A stretch of DNA of 64,000 nt from positions 1-64,000 of the forward strand of contig NZ_JGVW01000060.1 of NCBI RefSeq assembly GCF_000687455.2, given 5' to 3'. Below are positions 1 to 8,913 of this stretch, in pieces. Origin of the DNA: Burkholderia sp. lig30 (GTDB lineage Bacteria; Pseudomonadota; Gammaproteobacteria; Burkholderiales; Burkholderiaceae). Numbering within the stretch: position 1 is the first letter of the stretch; each line of letters opens with the position of its first letter. The notes under the pieces were generated by a model. That model did no database searches, was not told the origin of the DNA, and saw only the letters and a program-made list of their open reading frames with translations. The position numbers were made by a program, and so were the translations under genes.

Positions 1-301
1 TCGTGACGATCCCATGCACGGTGCGCGCCGCGTGGCGCACCGGCTCGATCAGGCCCGGCATCGACGGCACCGACGCGTACTCCTCGATCGTGAAGATCGC
101 CGGCCGCCCGACCACCGCCGCGCCGTCGATGCGCTTGTCCGGCGAGGTGGCGGTGATGTCCGCGAGGAACGGCGTGTTCATTGCCTCGTTCAGGACGAAC
201 GAGAAGACGGACACCGGCGACTGCAGCGTCGCGATCTCGAGATGGAAAGGCTGGGTGACGATTGCGCTCCGGTGCTGGAGCACATCCTGAATGGTTCGCA
301 T
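1..301 (-). CDS. vgrG: VgrG-type type VI secretion spike protein, N-terminal part
   Basis: The first 100 residues are visible; the gene continues beyond the left edge. The sequence begins MRTIQDVLQHRS and shows the pattern typical of VgrG N-termini: a strand with PVSVFSFVLNEAMNTPF, then DITATSPDKRIDG, a GRPAIFTI strand, and RTVHGIVT at about residue 92. VgrG trimers form the puncture tip of the type VI secretion machine and resemble phage gp27-gp5. The start is the only ATG before the homology. No other secretion gene is visible, so this may be an orphan vgrG with an effector further left. Identification is by family resemblance of a short fragment. Confidence 0.62.
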   Translation of the reverse strand, partial: MRTIQDVLQHRSAIVTQPFHLEIATLQSPVSVFSFVLNEAMNTPFLADITATSPDKRIDGAAVVGRPAIFTIEEYASVPSMPGLIEPVRHAARTVHGIVT

Positions 302-590
302 GGCGCCGCTGTCGTTAGGTTTCCCAACCGGCACGACCGCCCGCGTTGCCGCTACGGACGAGATGCCGTCAGATGCGCACGAGTTAAGCAAATCATCAGG
401 TAAATGTCGATCGGACTATTCCTAAAATCACTGGGCGAGTTAACGTCGGCAAAAAAACGTCCGCGGCCTCCTCGATACCAGAGACGGTCACCGCGTCTAT
501 CGATTTGGAATACTTCGAATCCTTACCGGCAATCCAGTCGTGCTCCTGAACGGAGGCCCGGCGAACGCAACGCGATCATCGCATCCGCCG

Positions 591-1625
591 TCACACCTCC
601 TCCAGCGGCTCGACCGTCACCGCGACCTTCAGCACCTGATCGGCCCCGCCGCCGCGAATCACGCCGCGCAGCGGCGTGACGTCCGCATAGTCGCGGCCGA
701 CCGACAGCATCACGTAGTCGTCGCCCGGCGCGCGGTCGTTGGTCGGGTCGAGCTGCAGCCAGCCGCCGTCCTCCGGCCACAGCGGGTCGTACACCTCGAC
801 CCACGCATGCGACGCGTCCGCGCCGATCAGGCGCGGCTGTCCGGGCGGCGGCTGGGTCAGCAGGTAGCCGCTCACATAGCGCGCGGCCAGCCCGAGCGAG
901 CGGATCGCGCCGATCATCACGTGCGCGAAATCCTGGCAGACGCCCTTGCGCAACGCGAGCGCATCGAGCGCGGTCGTCGTCACGTCGGTGCTGTCCGGCG
1001 CATACGCGAATTCCGCGTGGATGCGCCGCATCAGCTCCCACGCCGCCTGCACGAGCGGCCGGCCCGGCGTGAAGCTCGCCGACGCGTACGCGGCCAGCTC
1101 CGGATGACACGCGACGTGCGGCGACGCGAACACGAATTCGCTCGCCGCATCGTACGGCTGCCCCGCGCGATAGCAGAACCGGTCGCGCACCGCCTCCCAC
1201 GCGCTCGCATGCGCGGCATCCGGCTGCGCGATCGCGGGCGGCGGCGCACCGCGCTTGCCGGCCGACCACGCCGGCGCGGCGACCCGCACCACGCTGCGGC
1301 TGCGCACGAACAGCGCGTCGTGCGGCTGGTTCAGCGCGAACGACGCGCGCTCGTTGCCGAACGCATCGGTCTCGACGCCGACCGACTCCGGCTTCGGCTC
1401 GATGTCGAGCGCGAACGACAGCAGCTTTTGCCGCGGCGTCGACAGCGGCTTGAGCCGCGCCTGATGCTGCGCGGATTCGACCCGCGCCGCGTAGCGATAG
1501 TGGGTATCGTGCGTGACACGCAGCACACGGCCCGGCTCGGCCGCAGCGGTCGCAGTGGCCGCTTTCGGCTCGCGGCGGCGCTCGGCGGCGGGCTCGGCGC
1601 GCACCGCGGATTTCATCGTCACCAT
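591..1625 (-). CDS. Transglutaminase-like cysteine peptidase family protein
   Basis: A 344-residue protein with a low-complexity Ala/Arg-rich N-terminus (about 1-33), a bacterial transglutaminase N-terminal domain and a transglutaminase core. The catalytic triad is intact: Cys230 in KGVCQDFAH, His273 in ASHAWVEV and Asp293 in QLDPTND. It is the last gene of a six-gene minus-strand operon and overlaps the 3' end of the ATP-grasp/alpha-E fusion gene by 7 bp, so translation is probably coupled. An alternative ATG lies nine bases downstream. The family catalyses amide-bond cleavage or transfer. In such operons it has been predicted to process peptides made by the ATP-grasp partner, but the substrate is unknown. 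Confidence 0.9.
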   Translation of the reverse strand: MVTMKSAVRAEPAAERRREPKAATATAAAEPGRVLRVTHDTHYRYAARVESAQHQARLKPLSTPRQKLLSFALDIEPKPESVGVETDAFGNERASFALNQPHDALFVRSRSVVRVAAPAWSAGKRGAPPPAIAQPDAAHASAWEAVRDRFCYRAGQPYDAASEFVFASPHVACHPELAAYASASFTPGRPLVQAAWELMRRIHAEFAYAPDSTDVTTTALDALALRKGVCQDFAHVMIGAIRSLGLAARYVSGYLLTQPPPGQPRLIGADASHAWVEVYDPLWPEDGGWLQLDPTNDRAPGDDYVMLSVGRDYADVTPLRGVIRGGGADQVLKVAVTVEPLEEV

Positions 1626-4267
1626 AGCGTCCTGCCTGCCTCGCGTACGTGGCTGAAATAGCGTTCGCCGATCCGGTTCGACAGCTCCCAGACCGCCTTC
1701 ACGCTCGCGTCGAGTTCCGCCAGCAGCCGGTCGTGGCGCCCTCCCTCGCCGGTTTCGCACAGCGCGTGCAGCGACCATCCTGCGACGTCGGGAATCGCAT
1801 CGGCCAGCTCCGACAGCGCATAGCCCTCGCCGCGCTCGACTTTCGTCAGGCGCCCGCGCAACGCCTGCGCGACCCACGCGAGCGAGCGCGGGTTGTCCCC
1901 GTCGAGCACGAGCAGCGCGAGCAGCGGCGCGACGTCGAAGCAGCGCTGGTATTGCGAGCGGAACGTGATCGCGCTGTCGAACAGCTCGAGCACCAGCTCG
2001 AAGCCGTCCTGCTTGTGCACCGCGCCCTCTTCGAACGCGAACTTCAGCACGCTGCACAGAAAATCCAGCCGGTCGATCTGCCGGCCGATCGACAGCAGCC
2101 GCCAGCCGTCGTCGCGCGTCATGTTGTCGGTCTGCGCGCCCGTGATCGCGCCGAGCACCAGCCCGAGCCGCTCCAGCAGCTGCAATGCGTTGTTGCCGAG
2201 CTGATCCTCCGCTTCCGGATTGCCCGCGCTGTCCGCGAACAATTGCGTCGCATCGTCGATCAGCCGCCATTGCTCGCGCGACAGCCGCTCGCGGATCGCC
2301 GCCGCCGCGCCGCGCATCCCGAACAGGCACGACGCGATGCCCGTCGCGCGGTCGGCGCCGCGCGTGAGCGACGCGCTCAGCGCCTGCTGGAACGCGCGCG
2401 GCGCGTCGACCGCATACGGCGTGTCGGCGCCGATCAGCCCGGTGTCGCGGCACAGCGTATCGAGCAGTTGCAGATGCGCGGGGCTGTCGGTGTCGTCCTC
2501 GCCGCGCAGGCGCTCGAGCGCGCCGCGCGCGAGCCGCATCAGGTTGGTCGCGCGCTCGGTGTAGCGGCCGAGCCAGAACAGGTTCTCCGCCGCGCGGCTC
2601 GAAATCGCGCGCGGCCGCGCGGTCAGGTCGTCCGGGCCGAGATGCGTCTGCAGCAGCGTCGTCGGATCGACGACGCCTTCCGTCATCACCCACGTGTCGA
2701 TCGTGCTGCCGCCGCGCGGCATCGGCGCGTTGAACAGCATGTCGCGCGCGCCGACGCGCGACAGTCCGCCCGGCAATACGCGCCAGCGGTTCGCGCCGTC
2801 GGCCAGCGCGAACACGCGCAGCAACAGCGGCTTCGGCACGAGGCGCGCGGTGTCGGCGCTGCCTGGCTGCGCGCGGCCCGGCCAGGTCGGCGCCTGCGAC
2901 AGCGGCAGATCGGCCTGCAGCGTGTAGTGCGCGGGCTGCGCGGCAATCCGCGCGCGCCATGCCGCGCGCTGCGCGGCGCTCAGGCGTGCGCCGATCACCG
3001 GATCGAAGCCGCCGCCCGCCTGCACATCGGGCGGAAAGGCCGGCTTGACGATGCTGCGCGCCAGCTGCGGCAACGCGTCGTCACATGCGGCAGCCTCGCC
3101 GCACCACCACGAATGCACGGCGGGCAGGCTGAGGGTCTCGCCGAGCAGGCTTTCCGCGAGGCGCGGCAAGAAGCCCAGCACGCCCGGCGATTCGAGAAAC
3201 CCCGAGCCCGGCGCATTCGCGAGCAGCACGTTGCCCGCGCGCACCGCCTGCAGCAGCCCGGGCACGCCGAGCAGCGAATCGGGCCGCAGCTCGAGCGGGT
3301 CGAGCCATGCGTCGTCGACCCGCCGCAGGATGCCGTGCACCGGCTCCAGTCCGCTCAGCGTCTTCAGGAACACGCGATTGTCGCGGGCGGTCAGGTCGCC
3401 GCCCTCGACGAGCGTGAGGCCGAGATAGCGCGCGAGATACGCGTGCTCGAAATACGTCGCGCTGTGCGGCCCCGGCGTCAGCAGCACGATCCGCGAGTTC
3501 TTGCGGGCCGGGCTGAGCGCCTGCATGCTTTGCAGCAGCGCGCGATAGCTGGCGGCGAGCCGCTGCACCCGCATCCCCCGGAACGCGCGCGGGAAGAGCC
3601 GCGACACGATCAGGCGGTTTTCGAGCAGGTAGCCGAGGCCGGCCGGGCCTTGCGTGTGCTGCGCCAGCATCCGCCACTGGCCGTCCGGCCCGCGCGCGAG
3701 ATCGAACGCGACGACGTGCAGCCAGGTGTCGCCCGGCACCCGCGCGCCGCGCATCGGGCGCAGGTAGCCGGGGTGGCCGGTGACGAGCGCGGGCGGCAGC
3801 AGGCCGCGCTGCAGGATCGTCTGCGGCCCGTAGATGTCGGCCATGATCGCGTTGAGCAGGCGCACGCGCTGCAGCACGCCGCGCTCGATCGCCGCCCAGT
3901 CGTGCGGCGCGACGATCAGCGGCAGCAGGTCCAGCGACCACGGCCCGGTCGCGCCGTCGCCGACGCGCTGCTCGTGCAGCTGATAGAACAGGCCGTTCTC
4001 GCGCATGCGCCGCTGCAGCGCGTCGGCGCGGCGGTCGAGGTCGGCCACGCCATCGCTGCCGAGCTGCGTGAAGAAGTCGCGCCACATCGGCGCGAGCGCC
4101 GGCGCCTGCAGGCCGGCCGCGCCGCCGCGCAGCTCGTCGTAGCGTCCGGCGGCTGCCGGCGCGGCGAGCGCGGCGGCCAGTTCCGCGGCATCCGGCAGCG
4201 ACCCGGAATCGAAGAGCGTATGCATGGCGTCGGCGTCAGCCAGGTCGTCGGGGTGAAGGGGCGGCAC
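1619..4267 (-). CDS. Circularly permuted ATP-grasp fused to alpha-E domain
   Basis: An 882-residue fusion. Residues 1 to about 550 form a circularly permuted type 2 ATP-grasp domain. From about 555 (SSRAAENLFWLGRYTERATN) to the end is an alpha-E helical domain (DUF403). The ATP-grasp half looks degenerate beside the stand-alone copy at 9923-11338. The acidic stretch VLEDNARTPSG there is replaced here by MLAQHTQGPAG (about 200-210), and VVKEVHGSGGYG by IVKPAFPPD (about 406-414). The fold-defining LLENR, LTPG, RRVDD and NAPG motifs are kept. It may be a structural or regulatory partner of the intact ligase rather than an enzyme. The first in-frame ATG was chosen; an ATG at residue 15 is possible. 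Confidence 0.88.
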   Translation of the reverse strand: MPPLHPDDLADADAMHTLFDSGSLPDAAELAAALAAPAAAGRYDELRGGAAGLQAPALAPMWRDFFTQLGSDGVADLDRRADALQRRMRENGLFYQLHEQRVGDGATGPWSLDLLPLIVAPHDWAAIERGVLQRVRLLNAIMADIYGPQTILQRGLLPPALVTGHPGYLRPMRGARVPGDTWLHVVAFDLARGPDGQWRMLAQHTQGPAGLGYLLENRLIVSRLFPRAFRGMRVQRLAASYRALLQSMQALSPARKNSRIVLLTPGPHSATYFEHAYLARYLGLTLVEGGDLTARDNRVFLKTLSGLEPVHGILRRVDDAWLDPLELRPDSLLGVPGLLQAVRAGNVLLANAPGSGFLESPGVLGFLPRLAESLLGETLSLPAVHSWWCGEAAACDDALPQLARSIVKPAFPPDVQAGGGFDPVIGARLSAAQRAAWRARIAAQPAHYTLQADLPLSQAPTWPGRAQPGSADTARLVPKPLLLRVFALADGANRWRVLPGGLSRVGARDMLFNAPMPRGGSTIDTWVMTEGVVDPTTLLQTHLGPDDLTARPRAISSRAAENLFWLGRYTERATNLMRLARGALERLRGEDDTDSPAHLQLLDTLCRDTGLIGADTPYAVDAPRAFQQALSASLTRGADRATGIASCLFGMRGAAAAIRERLSREQWRLIDDATQLFADSAGNPEAEDQLGNNALQLLERLGLVLGAITGAQTDNMTRDDGWRLLSIGRQIDRLDFLCSVLKFAFEEGAVHKQDGFELVLELFDSAITFRSQYQRCFDVAPLLALLVLDGDNPRSLAWVAQALRGRLTKVERGEGYALSELADAIPDVAGWSLHALCETGEGGRHDRLLAELDASVKAVWELSNRIGERYFSHVREAGRTLW

Positions 4268-4430
4268 GATGTCGGTCGGTCATGAATGGGCGGCCACGGG
4301 CGTGCGCCGCCGCGCACGGGCGCGGCGGCGCAGGTTCTGCCGGCATCCTAGCATTCGCGCCGGTGCGTTTTCGTGTGTGGCCCGGCGACGGGTCGTCATG
4401 CGGTCTCCTCCGGTTCCGTCGCACGCCGCG

Positions 4431-7400
4431 TCAGGTGCGCCGCAGGTCGAGCGTAAACGGGAACTCGCGGCTCGGCGACGCCGCGGCGACGTCCATCCGC
4501 CCCGGCGTATGCCCCATCGCGACGAAGCGCGCGAGACGGCGGCTTTCGGCCTCGTAGGCGTTGACCGGGAACGTCGCGTAGTTGCGTCCGCCCGGGTGCG
4601 CGACGTGATACCGGCAGCCGCCGAGCGAGCGCTGCATCCACGTATCGACGATGTCGAAGGTCAGCGGCGCATGCACGCCGATCGTCGGATGCAGCGCAGA
4701 CGGCGGCCCCCACGCCTTGTAGCGCACACCCGCCACGTACTCGCCGGCGGTGCCGGTCGGCTGCAGCGGCAGCGCGCGGCCGTTCACGGTGACGACGTGG
4801 CGGTTGTCGTTCAGGCCGGTGACGCGCACTTCGAGGCGCTCCAGCGACGAATCGACATAGCGCACGGTGTGGCCGGCCGCGCCCTCCTCGCCCATCACGT
4901 GCCACGGCTCCAGCGCGCCGCGCAGCGACAGCTGCATGCCGCGCACCGCGATCTGTCCGAACAACGGGAAGCGGAACTCGAAGTGCGGCGCGAACCACGC
5001 GGCGTCGAATGCGAAGCCGGCCTCGCGCAGCTCGGTCAGCACGTCGTCGAAATCCATTTGCAGGAACGCCGGCAGCATGAAGCGATCGTGCAGCTCGGTG
5101 CCCCAGCGGGTCAGCGGCGTGGTGTATGGCGTCGTCCAGAAACGCGCGATCAGCGCGCGCAGCAGCAGTTGCTGCACGACGCTCATCCGCGCATGCGGCG
5201 GCATCTCGAACGCGCGCAGCTCGAGCAGGCCGAGGCGGCCGGTCGGCGAATCGGGCGAGTACAGCTTGTCGATGCAGAACTCGCTGCGGTGCGTATTGCC
5301 GCTCACGTCGATCAGGATGTTGCGCAGCACGCGATCGACGAGCCACGGCGGCATGTCCTGCCCGTACAGCAGCGTGTTGCGCTGGATCTCCTTGAACGCG
5401 ATGTCAAGTTCGTAGACCTGATCGTTGCGAGCTTCGTCGACGCGCGGCGCCTGGCTCGTCGGGCCGATGAACAGCCCCGAGAACAGGTACGACAGCGACG
5501 GATGGTTGTGCCAGTAGCCGATCAGGCTCGCGAGCAGGTCCGGGCGACGCAGGAACGGGCTGTCGGCCGGCGTCGCGCCGCCGAGCACGAAGTGGTTGCC
5601 GCCGCCCGTGCCGACGTGGCGGCCATCGACCATGAACTTCTCGCTGCACAGCCGCGAGTGGTACGCCGCGTCGTACAGAAACTCGGTATGGTGAACCAGT
5701 TCGCTGAAATGGCTGGCCGGGTGGATGTTGACCTCGATCACGCCCGGGTCCGGCGTCACCTGCAACAGCTTCAGGCGCGCGTCGCGCGGCGGCGGATAGC
5801 CTTCGAGCACGAGCGTCACGTCGAGCGTCTGCGCGGTCAGCTCGACCGCGCTCAACAGGTCGAGATAGTCCTCGAGCGCGGCGAGCGGCGGCATGAACAC
5901 GTAGAGGATGCCGTTGCGGACCTCGACGCAGAGCGCCGTGCGGGTGATCCACGCGGCCGACTCGAAGCGCTCCGGATAGCGCGGCGCGGGAGGCGCGGCG
6001 CGTCCGCCGTGTGCTCGCCCGTCGTCGCGCCACTGCATCACGGTGTTCGGCAGCGCTTCGCGCTGCACGCCGGCCAGATGGCGCGTCGCGTCGGCATGCG
6101 CCGCGTAGCGCGCGCGGAACATGTCGGCGCTCGGCAACGGCGCGAGCGGCGCGAACGGGTCGCGCTCGATCAGGTACGGGTAATCGCCGCGGCTCACCCA
6201 CGGCAGCGAATCGAGCGGCAGCCGGTAGCCCATCGGCGAATCGCCCGGCATCAGGTACATCCGCTCGTCGCGGAAGAACCACGGCCCGGTCTCCCAGCAG
6301 GGGCCGTCGAGGCCGGGCCCGGCGTCGGCGGGCTTGAGCGGCAGCACGTAGCCGACGACGCTGTCGAGCTTCTGCTCGAACACCTTGCGCAGCCGCGCGC
6401 GCTCCAGCTCGTCGTCGAGACGCGAGTCGAACGGATCGACGTTGACCGGCAGCTGGCGTTCGCGCCACAGGTAGTACCAGACGTCCTCATACCCCGGGCG
6501 GATGTGGTCGCGCGTCAGGTTCAGGCGCGCGGCGAGCGCGTCGATGAAGCGTTTCGCGTCGTCCGTCGTAAGCGACGACGGCGCGCGCTCGTCGGCGAAC
6601 CGCGCGGGATCCTGCCAGACCGGCTGCCCGTCCGCGCGCCAGTAGATCGACAGCGCCCAGCGCGGCAGTTGCTCGCCCGGATACCACTTGCCCTGCCCGA
6701 AGTGCAGGAAGCCGCCCTGGCCGTATTCCGCGCGCAGCCGCTGCACCAGTTCCGTCGCGTAGCCGCGCTTGGTCGGACCGAGCGCATCGGTGTTCCATTC
6801 GGCGCCGTCGCGGTCGTCGATCGACACGAAGGTCGGCTCGCCGCCCTGCGTGAGCCGCACATCGCCCGCCGTCAGCGCGCCGTCGACCGCGTCGCCGAGC
6901 GCGAGCACGGCGCCCCACTGCGCGTCGGTGTACGGCTTCGTCACGCGCGGCGATTCGTGGATGCGCGTCACCGTCATCTCGTGCTCGAACGCGACCTCGC
7001 ATTCGTCGACGAGCCCTTCGACCGGCGCGGCGCTGGTCGGCTGCGGCGTGCAGGCGAGCGGAATGTGCCCTTCGCCGGCCAGCAGCCCCGAAGTCGGATC
7101 GAAGCCGATCCACCCCGCGCCGGGCAGATACACCTCGCACCACGCATGCAGGTCGGTGAAATCGACCGACGTGCCGCTCGGGCCGTCGAGCGACTTCACG
7201 TCCGGCGTCAGCTGGATCAGGTAGCCCGACACGAAGCGCGCGGCGAGCCCCAGGTGCCGGCACAGCTGCACCAGCAGCCAGCCGCTGTCGCGGCACGAGC
7301 CGGACGCCAGCTCGAGTGTCTGCACGGGCGTCTGCACGCCCGGTTCCATCCGCACCAGGTAGCGGATGTCGTGCTGCAGTCGCTGGTTGAGCGCGACGAG

Positions 7401-7841
7401 GAAGTCGACGGTGCCGGACGGCGTGCGGTCGATCCCGTCCAGGTATGCGCGAAACGCGGGCGCATCGGTCGTCTGGGGGTCGCACGCGAGATACGGCGCG
7501 AGCTCGGTGAGCAGCGCGTCGTCGTAGCGGAACGGGAACCGTTCGGCGCTCTCCTCGAGGAAGAAGTCGAACGGGTTGTACACCGACATCTCGGCGACGA
7601 GATCGACCGTGACCTCGAAGTGGCGCGTGCGCTCCGGGAACACCAGCCGCGCCATGTAGTTCGCGAACGGATCCTGCTGCCAGTTGACGAAGTGCTGCGC
7701 GGGCTCGACGGTCATCGAGTACGAGACGATCGGCGTGCGGCAGTGCGGCGCGGGACGCAGACGCACGATCTGCGGCCCCAGGTTGATGAGGCGGTCGTAA
7801 CGGTAACGGGTGGTGTGATGCAGCGCGACGTGAATGGGCAT
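4431..7841 (-). CDS. Large transglutaminase-DUF2126 protein
   Basis: A 1136-residue protein starting MPIHVALHHTTRYRYDR, with a bacterial transglutaminase N-terminal domain, a transglutaminase core (triad Cys183 in SGSCRDSGW, His232 in LHAWCEV, Asp248 in GFDPTSG) and an 800-residue C-terminal DUF2126 region with no known activity. Its length is normal for the family. It lies inside the ATP-grasp/alpha-E/transglutaminase operon, 98 bp after the preceding transglutaminase gene and 163 bp before the fusion gene. No signal peptide or membrane segment is seen, so it should be cytoplasmic. The role is inferred from neighbours: modification or hydrolysis of peptides built by the ATP-grasp ligase. Confidence 0.92.
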   Translation of the reverse strand: MPIHVALHHTTRYRYDRLINLGPQIVRLRPAPHCRTPIVSYSMTVEPAQHFVNWQQDPFANYMARLVFPERTRHFEVTVDLVAEMSVYNPFDFFLEESAERFPFRYDDALLTELAPYLACDPQTTDAPAFRAYLDGIDRTPSGTVDFLVALNQRLQHDIRYLVRMEPGVQTPVQTLELASGSCRDSGWLLVQLCRHLGLAARFVSGYLIQLTPDVKSLDGPSGTSVDFTDLHAWCEVYLPGAGWIGFDPTSGLLAGEGHIPLACTPQPTSAAPVEGLVDECEVAFEHEMTVTRIHESPRVTKPYTDAQWGAVLALGDAVDGALTAGDVRLTQGGEPTFVSIDDRDGAEWNTDALGPTKRGYATELVQRLRAEYGQGGFLHFGQGKWYPGEQLPRWALSIYWRADGQPVWQDPARFADERAPSSLTTDDAKRFIDALAARLNLTRDHIRPGYEDVWYYLWRERQLPVNVDPFDSRLDDELERARLRKVFEQKLDSVVGYVLPLKPADAGPGLDGPCWETGPWFFRDERMYLMPGDSPMGYRLPLDSLPWVSRGDYPYLIERDPFAPLAPLPSADMFRARYAAHADATRHLAGVQREALPNTVMQWRDDGRAHGGRAAPPAPRYPERFESAAWITRTALCVEVRNGILYVFMPPLAALEDYLDLLSAVELTAQTLDVTLVLEGYPPPRDARLKLLQVTPDPGVIEVNIHPASHFSELVHHTEFLYDAAYHSRLCSEKFMVDGRHVGTGGGNHFVLGGATPADSPFLRRPDLLASLIGYWHNHPSLSYLFSGLFIGPTSQAPRVDEARNDQVYELDIAFKEIQRNTLLYGQDMPPWLVDRVLRNILIDVSGNTHRSEFCIDKLYSPDSPTGRLGLLELRAFEMPPHARMSVVQQLLLRALIARFWTTPYTTPLTRWGTELHDRFMLPAFLQMDFDDVLTELREAGFAFDAAWFAPHFEFRFPLFGQIAVRGMQLSLRGALEPWHVMGEEGAAGHTVRYVDSSLERLEVRVTGLNDNRHVVTVNGRALPLQPTGTAGEYVAGVRYKAWGPPSALHPTIGVHAPLTFDIVDTWMQRSLGGCRYHVAHPGGRNYATFPVNAYEAESRRLARFVAMGHTPGRMDVAAASPSREFPFTLDLRRT

Positions 7842-7939
7842 GGCAAGGCTGCTCGGTTCGGGTTGGATCGGGGCGGCCGTGTCGCGGCGGCTTCGTCAGC
7901 CGCGGCACGGCATCACGGGTTGGGTGGCGACGCGCGGGT

Positions 7940-8905
7940 TCAGACCAGTTCGGGCGACTGCACGACGCTGATCTCCACGCCGAGCGGCTGCGCGCCGGAA
8001 CCGGTCACCGGCTGCGTGTCGCGGTAATCGAGTCCTGCCGCGATCCGCACGTAGCGCTCGTCCGGGCAGCGGTTCATGAACGGGTCGAAACCGACCCAGC
8101 CGAGCCCGTCGACATGGGCCTCCGCCCACGCATGGCCGGCGGACGGCTGCATCAGCGCGAGCGCCTGCTGCCGCGCGCCCAGCGACGGTTGCGGCATGCC
8201 CGGCGCAGCGCGCGCCGCGCCGAGCGCCTGCCGCATGCCGTTGCCGGCCTGCAGCGCGGCTTCGGCCTCCTCCGCGCCGCCCGCGTGCTGCATCGCCTCG
8301 GCCATGCGCTGCATCGCGCCGTCGGCCAGCAGATAGCCGGACACGTAGCGCGCCGGAATTTTCAGCACCCGCGCGGCGGCGATGAACGCATGCGCGTGAT
8401 CGCGGCTCGTGCCTTCGCCGTTCTGCAGCGCGGTCTCCGCATCGAGCGGCGCGTCGGCGCCGTTCGGCGCATACGCGATGCGGCCGTGGACTTCCGTCAT
8501 CAGCCAGTGCAGCGCATCGAGGCCGCGCTGCTCGACCGGCAGCGCGTCGGCGAGCGCGCGGATCGCGTCGCCGGCCTGCGTGAGCGGTGTCTCGCGCTCG
8601 AAGATCCACGGCGGCGCATAGCCGTCCGTCGTGCCGAGGATGCCCGCGCGATCCTGCGTCTCGACGACGCCCGCCGCGACGATCACGATCTCCGGCTTGA
8701 CCGCGCGCTCGTGCCGCACGAGGTCGATCCGGTTGCCGAGGCCGTCGGCATAGGACAGCGTCGGCTCGATGCCGTCGATCGTCACCTGCCATGCGCGCAC
8801 GGTCTGCCCCGGCCCCGATTGCGGCCGCAGGCGCAGGCGCTGCAGCACGTGCGTGACATGATCGTCGAACCGATAACGCGAGATGTGTCGGATGGCGAGG
8901 CGCAT
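7940..8905 (-). CDS. Transglutaminase-fold protein with Ser in place of the catalytic Cys
   Basis: A 321-residue transglutaminase-like protein. The N-terminal domain (1 to about 100) and core match the other two paralogues in the operon, and His258 (AGHAWAEAH) and Asp274 (GFDPFMN) are present. At the nucleophile position the sequence reads GEGTSRDHAHAF, so residue 167 is Ser (codon AGC) where the paralogues have GVCQDFAH and GSCRDSGW. About 60 extra residues rich in Ala, Met and Gln (194-255) separate YVSGYLL from the His motif. It may be a serine-dependent variant, a non-catalytic binding subunit, or nearly inactive. It starts 8 bp after the alpha-E gene stop, within the operon. Confidence 0.9.
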   Translation of the reverse strand: MRLAIRHISRYRFDDHVTHVLQRLRLRPQSGPGQTVRAWQVTIDGIEPTLSYADGLGNRIDLVRHERAVKPEIVIVAAGVVETQDRAGILGTTDGYAPPWIFERETPLTQAGDAIRALADALPVEQRGLDALHWLMTEVHGRIAYAPNGADAPLDAETALQNGEGTSRDHAHAFIAAARVLKIPARYVSGYLLADGAMQRMAEAMQHAGGAEEAEAALQAGNGMRQALGAARAAPGMPQPSLGARQQALALMQPSAGHAWAEAHVDGLGWVGFDPFMNRCPDERYVRIAAGLDYRDTQPVTGSGAQPLGVEISVVQSPELV

Positions 8906-8913
8906 GGCAGGTC

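Noticed and set aside
1649-4285. Very long plus-strand open frame opposite the ATP-grasp/alpha-E gene (also 4269-8027, 9839-11602 and 11812-13185)
   Set aside because: These Arg/Ala/His-rich frames are mirror images of real minus-strand genes in GC-rich DNA; they show no family motif.
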